A stretch of DNA of 26,878 bases from Methanobacteriaceae archaeon. GTDB taxonomy: Archaea; Methanobacteriota; Methanobacteria; Methanobacteriales; Methanobacteriaceae. Below the pieces are notes generated by a model. It searched no databases. It was not told where the DNA came from and saw only the letters and a list, made by a program, of their open reading frames with translations. The stretch spans positions 1-26,878 of the forward strand of contig CAAFWR010000064.1 in the NCBI GenBank assembly GCA_900766745.1. The letters are read 5' to 3'. Positions within the stretch are counted from its first letter, which is position 1, and every line of letters starts with the position of its first letter. Of the stretch, positions 24,291 to 26,878 are shown piece by piece. Position numbers and translations under genes: made by a program.

Positions 24291-24764
24291 TAAATCATTA
24301 TGCTTAAATACTTTGTATTTCAATTATCTTATTGCATATTGAAACCATTAAAAAAGTTTTAATAATGTCTTAATTAGGTGGTAAAACCCAATTGTAATGC
24401 TAAAACTCATAAAATAGAAAAACGCCACCTAATTAAGAGCTAGTTTTTAATTTATTAATTTCATATTAACTATTCACTTTAAATTAAATATTGTTTTTAA
24501 TAAAAATATCATGCAATAATATAGATAGTTTATTCCATGTGTATGTAACTAATAAAGATTTTAAATTTTTCACGACATATGATAATACTATCAAAATGCT
24601 ATATTTAAACAATTGTTTGATGCTAAACTAAGAAAAAATAATTAACCTAGAATTAAAAATATGATATTTAAATCATGGTGGAAAATACAATTTCTAAATG
24701 AATATGCTAATTTATAATGGAAAAAAACACCATATTTTAAAAAGCTAATTTCTATATTCGTAAA
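24291..24764. other. Non-coding gap between helicase and adhesin remnant
   Basis: It is AT-rich and without a supported ORF. It contains the 14-bp inverted repeat at 24368-24438 and nothing else that I recognise. Confidence 0.5.
24368..24438. repeat. 71-base element with perfect 14-bp inverted ends
   Basis: TCTTAATTAGGTGG (24368-24381) and CCACCTAATTAAGA (24425-24438) are exact inverted copies around a 43-base A-rich centre. A T-run (24443-24447) follows on the plus strand. It is either a terminator for the helicase gene or a miniature inverted-repeat element. I see no clean target-site duplication. Confidence 0.5.
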
Positions 24765-25661
24765 AACTTCAATTTCACTGGCAATGGAGGAGCAATATGG
24801 TAGAAAGGAAATAATGGGATATTAAAAAACTGTAAATTCATTAATAATACTGCTCGATGGGGTGGTGGCGTATGGTTAAATGCTCATAATGGTACTATAT
24901 CCAGTTCTACTTTCATTAACAATACTGCTATTGAATGGGGTGGTGGTGTTTGTTGGAATGGTATTAATGGTAATTTAATTGGTTCTATTTTCATAGGCAA
25001 TATTGTTACTACCAACACAAATGGTCATGGTGGAGGTGGTGTTTGCTGGGCTGATAGGAATGGTACTTTAATAGACTCTTCATTTAATAATAACACTGCT
25101 TATGAAGGAGGTGGTGTATGGTGGAATGGTATTAATGGTAATTTAATTGGTTCTACTTTCATAGGTAACACTGCTAATTCTGCTGGAGGAGGTGTTGCAT
25201 GGTTGGGTATTAATGGTACTGTATCTACTTCTAATTTCACCAACAACAATGCAGTTAATGCAGGTGGTGTGTGGTGGAGTAGTAGTATTAATGGTGTTTT
25301 AACTAATTCTATTTTTACTGGTAACACAGCCGAATATAATGGTGGAGGTGTTGCCTTTGGAGGAGGTAGTAACAATGGTACTTTGACTGATTCTACTTTC
25401 ATTAATAACAATGCTATTAGAGGGGGTGGAGTTTATTGGGGTAGTGTTAATGGTACTTTAATAGATTGTAAATTTGTTAATAGGGAATGGGTTAAATCTA
25501 ATGGAATTTATACATTATTTAATTTAACTATTACTGGTGGAAGTGGTATCGTGGACATAGTCACTTCAAGGACTCTTTCAGGGATTTCTACAATAATTTT
25601 AAACAATATGACTTATTATTATCCCCCAAATGCGAATATTAATTTTATCAATAAAAATGAC
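24765..25661 (+). pseudogene. Decayed adhesin-like protein, 3' portion
   Basis: The frame encodes about nine beta-helix repeats of the form GGGVxWxGxNGTLxxSxFINNTA (for example GGGVWWNGINGNLIGSTFIG), then the typical end of the repeat domain: LFNLTITGGSGIVDIVTS, then ILNNMTYYYPPNANINF. The 5' end is lost: a TAG (24801-24803) replaces the expected codon after GGAIW, a TAA lies just upstream of 24765, and no start or signal peptide exists. The later cell-surface domains are also absent. From 24804 the frame has no stop and runs straight into the HAD gene. Identity as an adhesin-like fragment is clear; expression is doubtful. Confidence 0.72.
24954..25155 (+). repeat. 34-base exact direct repeat inside the adhesin remnant
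   Basis: The 34 bases at 24954-24987 recur exactly at 25122-25155, 168 bases apart (they begin TGGAATGGTATTAATGG). This is the scale of slippage or recombination that expands and contracts these surface genes. Confidence 0.7.
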
Positions 25662-25706
25662 AATGATAGAAATTCTATTTTAATAATAAAAATCAAATCA
25701 TATTAT

Positions 25707-26507
25707 ATGAAAGCTCTGGTTAGTGATAATTCGGGAACTCTTCTTGAAAGATATAGGGCCATTAAAGATATTGAAAATGATGAGATTTTCACAAATATAA
25801 ACTCACTAAATTTAATAGATTCTGGGGAATACTTAAATTTAGTAGTTTTACAGTTTGATACCACGGTTCTCTTAGATTTTCCTAGAGATATGTTGATTTC
25901 GGATATTGTTCATAAATATAAAATTGATTTTGATGTTAGTTTTCATAGCGAAGATGTTTCTAGAACTGAAATTGCAGAAATTATTTACAACGATTCTGAA
26001 GCTACTATTGGAGATATTGTAGATTGTTTTATGGTTTTAAAAGAAAAGATACCAAAAATAGAAATTTGCAACGGTTCTGCACTAATTGTCGATATCAAAG
26101 AAAAAAGAATAAAATACACAATAACATCAGCAGGTAAACTATTTCCTTCAGTAAAATCTACAATAGAAAAATTACAAGAAGAAAATATCAAAATTTTCAT
26201 AGCATCAGGAGATAGGAAAGGAGCAATCCAAAATTTAGCCACACTATTGAACATCCCTAAAGAAAATGCTTACGGAACTGTCACGACTGAAGGAAAGTGT
26301 AAAATTGTAAAAAAACTCCAAAATAAAGGATTTCGAGTTTTAATGGTTGGAGATGGACTCAATGACATATTAGCATTTAAAACAGCAGACATATCAGTTC
26401 TAACTGTAGAACAAGAGGAAGAAATTTCAGAAAAATTACTGGATAAAACCGATTTTATAATAAAGGAATTTTCAGAGATTATTCCCATCATAGAAAGAGA
26501 CTTATAA
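25707..26507 (+). CDS. HAD phosphatase, soluble P-type ATPase-like
   Basis: Starting from the ATG at 25707 the protein has 266 residues and all HAD motifs: nucleophile loop VSDNSGTLL (D7, P-type ATPase-like DxSGT), motif II FIASGD, motif III lysines in TTEGKCKIVKK, and motif IV MVGDGLNDILAF. It resembles the archaeal soluble P-type ATPase-like phosphatases (COG4087). A region of about 115 residues between motif I and the second half is less conserved. There is no ribosome binding site before the ATG, which may reflect the unusual 5' junction: the upstream frame is continuous with an adhesin remnant, and residues such as SILIIKIKSYY look like translated spacer. The phosphatase is probably a separate gene; a fusion product is possible. 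Confidence 0.8.
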   Translation: MKALVSDNSGTLLERYRAIKDIENDEIFTNINSLNLIDSGEYLNLVVLQFDTTVLLDFPRDMLISDIVHKYKIDFDVSFHSEDVSRTEIAEIIYNDSEATIGDIVDCFMVLKEKIPKIEICNGSALIVDIKEKRIKYTITSAGKLFPSVKSTIEKLQEENIKIFIASGDRKGAIQNLATLLNIPKENAYGTVTTEGKCKIVKKLQNKGFRVLMVGDGLNDILAFKTADISVLTVEQEEEISEKLLDKTDFIIKEFSEIIPIIERDL

Positions 26508-26790
26508 AATTTCCTTATCCATCTCAATAAAATCATTTTGTATTTACTTGCTTATTTTTGTTGGTTAAATCTATTGATCAAAACTTCAACATTATTATGA
26601 TAAAGACATAGTTTATTGCAAGAGTTTAAAAGGATAGACTATAAAATAAATAAAAGAAACCCTTATTAAAATTATGATTTAACCATTTCAAGATATATAA
26701 TTAAGTATAGATAACAAATTATTCATTTTATTTGCTTGTTTTTTTCATTGTTTATCTGTTAAATTAATATTCGTATTTGGGGGATAATAA
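26508..26790. other. AT-rich spacer, nothing recognised
   Basis: No ORF, RNA gene or repeat can be supported here. Confidence 0.5.
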
Positions 26791-26878
26791 TATGTTTCAT
26801 TGTTTAAAATCATGATTGAAATGCCTGAGAAAGAAGCACCATTATATTTTAGGTCTACAATACCTTTCCCACCATTAA
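26791..26878 (+). other. Possible 5' end of a gene running off the right edge
   Basis: TTGGGGGATAATA gives a ribosome-site-like G-run before an ATG at 26791, but that frame stops after seven codons (MFHCLKS). A second frame, with ATG at 26812, reads MIEMPEKEAPLYFRSTIPFP and is still open at the edge. Either the second is the real start without a ribosome site, or a frameshift separates the two. No family is recognised. Confidence 0.25.

Noticed and set aside
25100..25411. Minus-strand proline-rich ORF opposite the adhesin repeats
   Set aside because: It is the complement of Gly/Asn-rich repeat codons (GGT/GGA giving ACC/TCC); no ribosome site; a shadow of the repeat sequence.

Overview
The window reads as chromosome from a host-associated Methanobrevibacter-type archaeon (Methanobacteriales). 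The basis is very low G+C, TTTATATA-type archaeal promoters, AGGAGG/AGGTGA ribosome binding sites, a complete energy-converting hydrogenase B (ehb) operon, preQ0/archaeosine genes, and remnants of the Asn/Gly-rich adhesin-like proteins (GGGVxWxGxNGTL repeats) typical of gut Methanobrevibacter. I cannot fix the species. No rRNA, tRNA, CRISPR array or intact insertion sequence was recognised.

Layout. 1-683: a broken adhesin-like fragment on the minus strand, AT-rich spacer and a 72-base folded element. 684-5929 (minus): coaBC (split by an apparent one-base frameshift), a secreted PsbP-like protein, a single-pass membrane protein, pheA (its start position holds ATA instead of ATG) and two four-CBS-domain proteins. 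5990-7815 (minus): queE, queD and a DUF366 gene, read from a near-leaderless promoter. 7816-8462: a non-coding stretch with a probable independent transcript folding into two tandem long hairpins; it also carries two tiny ORFs with good ribosome binding sites. 8463-9527 (+): a COG1665-type nucleotidyltransferase. 9886-10698 (+): a solitary Cas4-like iron-sulfur nuclease homologue preceded by an operator-like palindrome.

10695-20600 (minus): the ehb operon, transcribed ehbA to ehbP and then an ACT-DUF5612 gene in the ehbQ position. Membrane antiporter-like subunits (A-J, O) and the NiFe/NuoB-like hydrogenase core with polyferredoxins (K-N) form a membrane complex. By analogy with other methanogens it uses ion motive force to reduce ferredoxin with H2 for biosynthetic CO2 fixation. 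The terminal ACT protein suggests a small-molecule sensor linked to the operon.

20720-26507: a DUF457-type membrane hydrolase, an M14 aspartoacylase-like protein, and divergently an IGHMBP2-like SF1B helicase. Then come a 14-bp inverted repeat, a decayed adhesin-like gene, and a HAD phosphatase whose frame is continuous with the adhesin remnant. The last 370 bases hold no confident gene.

Most notable observations: the tandem-hairpin RNA candidate at 8157-8395, the AUA-start pheA, the coaBC frameshift, the adhesin-HAD in-frame junction, and the solo Cas4-like protein that appears to lack the usual acidic residue of its (D/E)xK motif.
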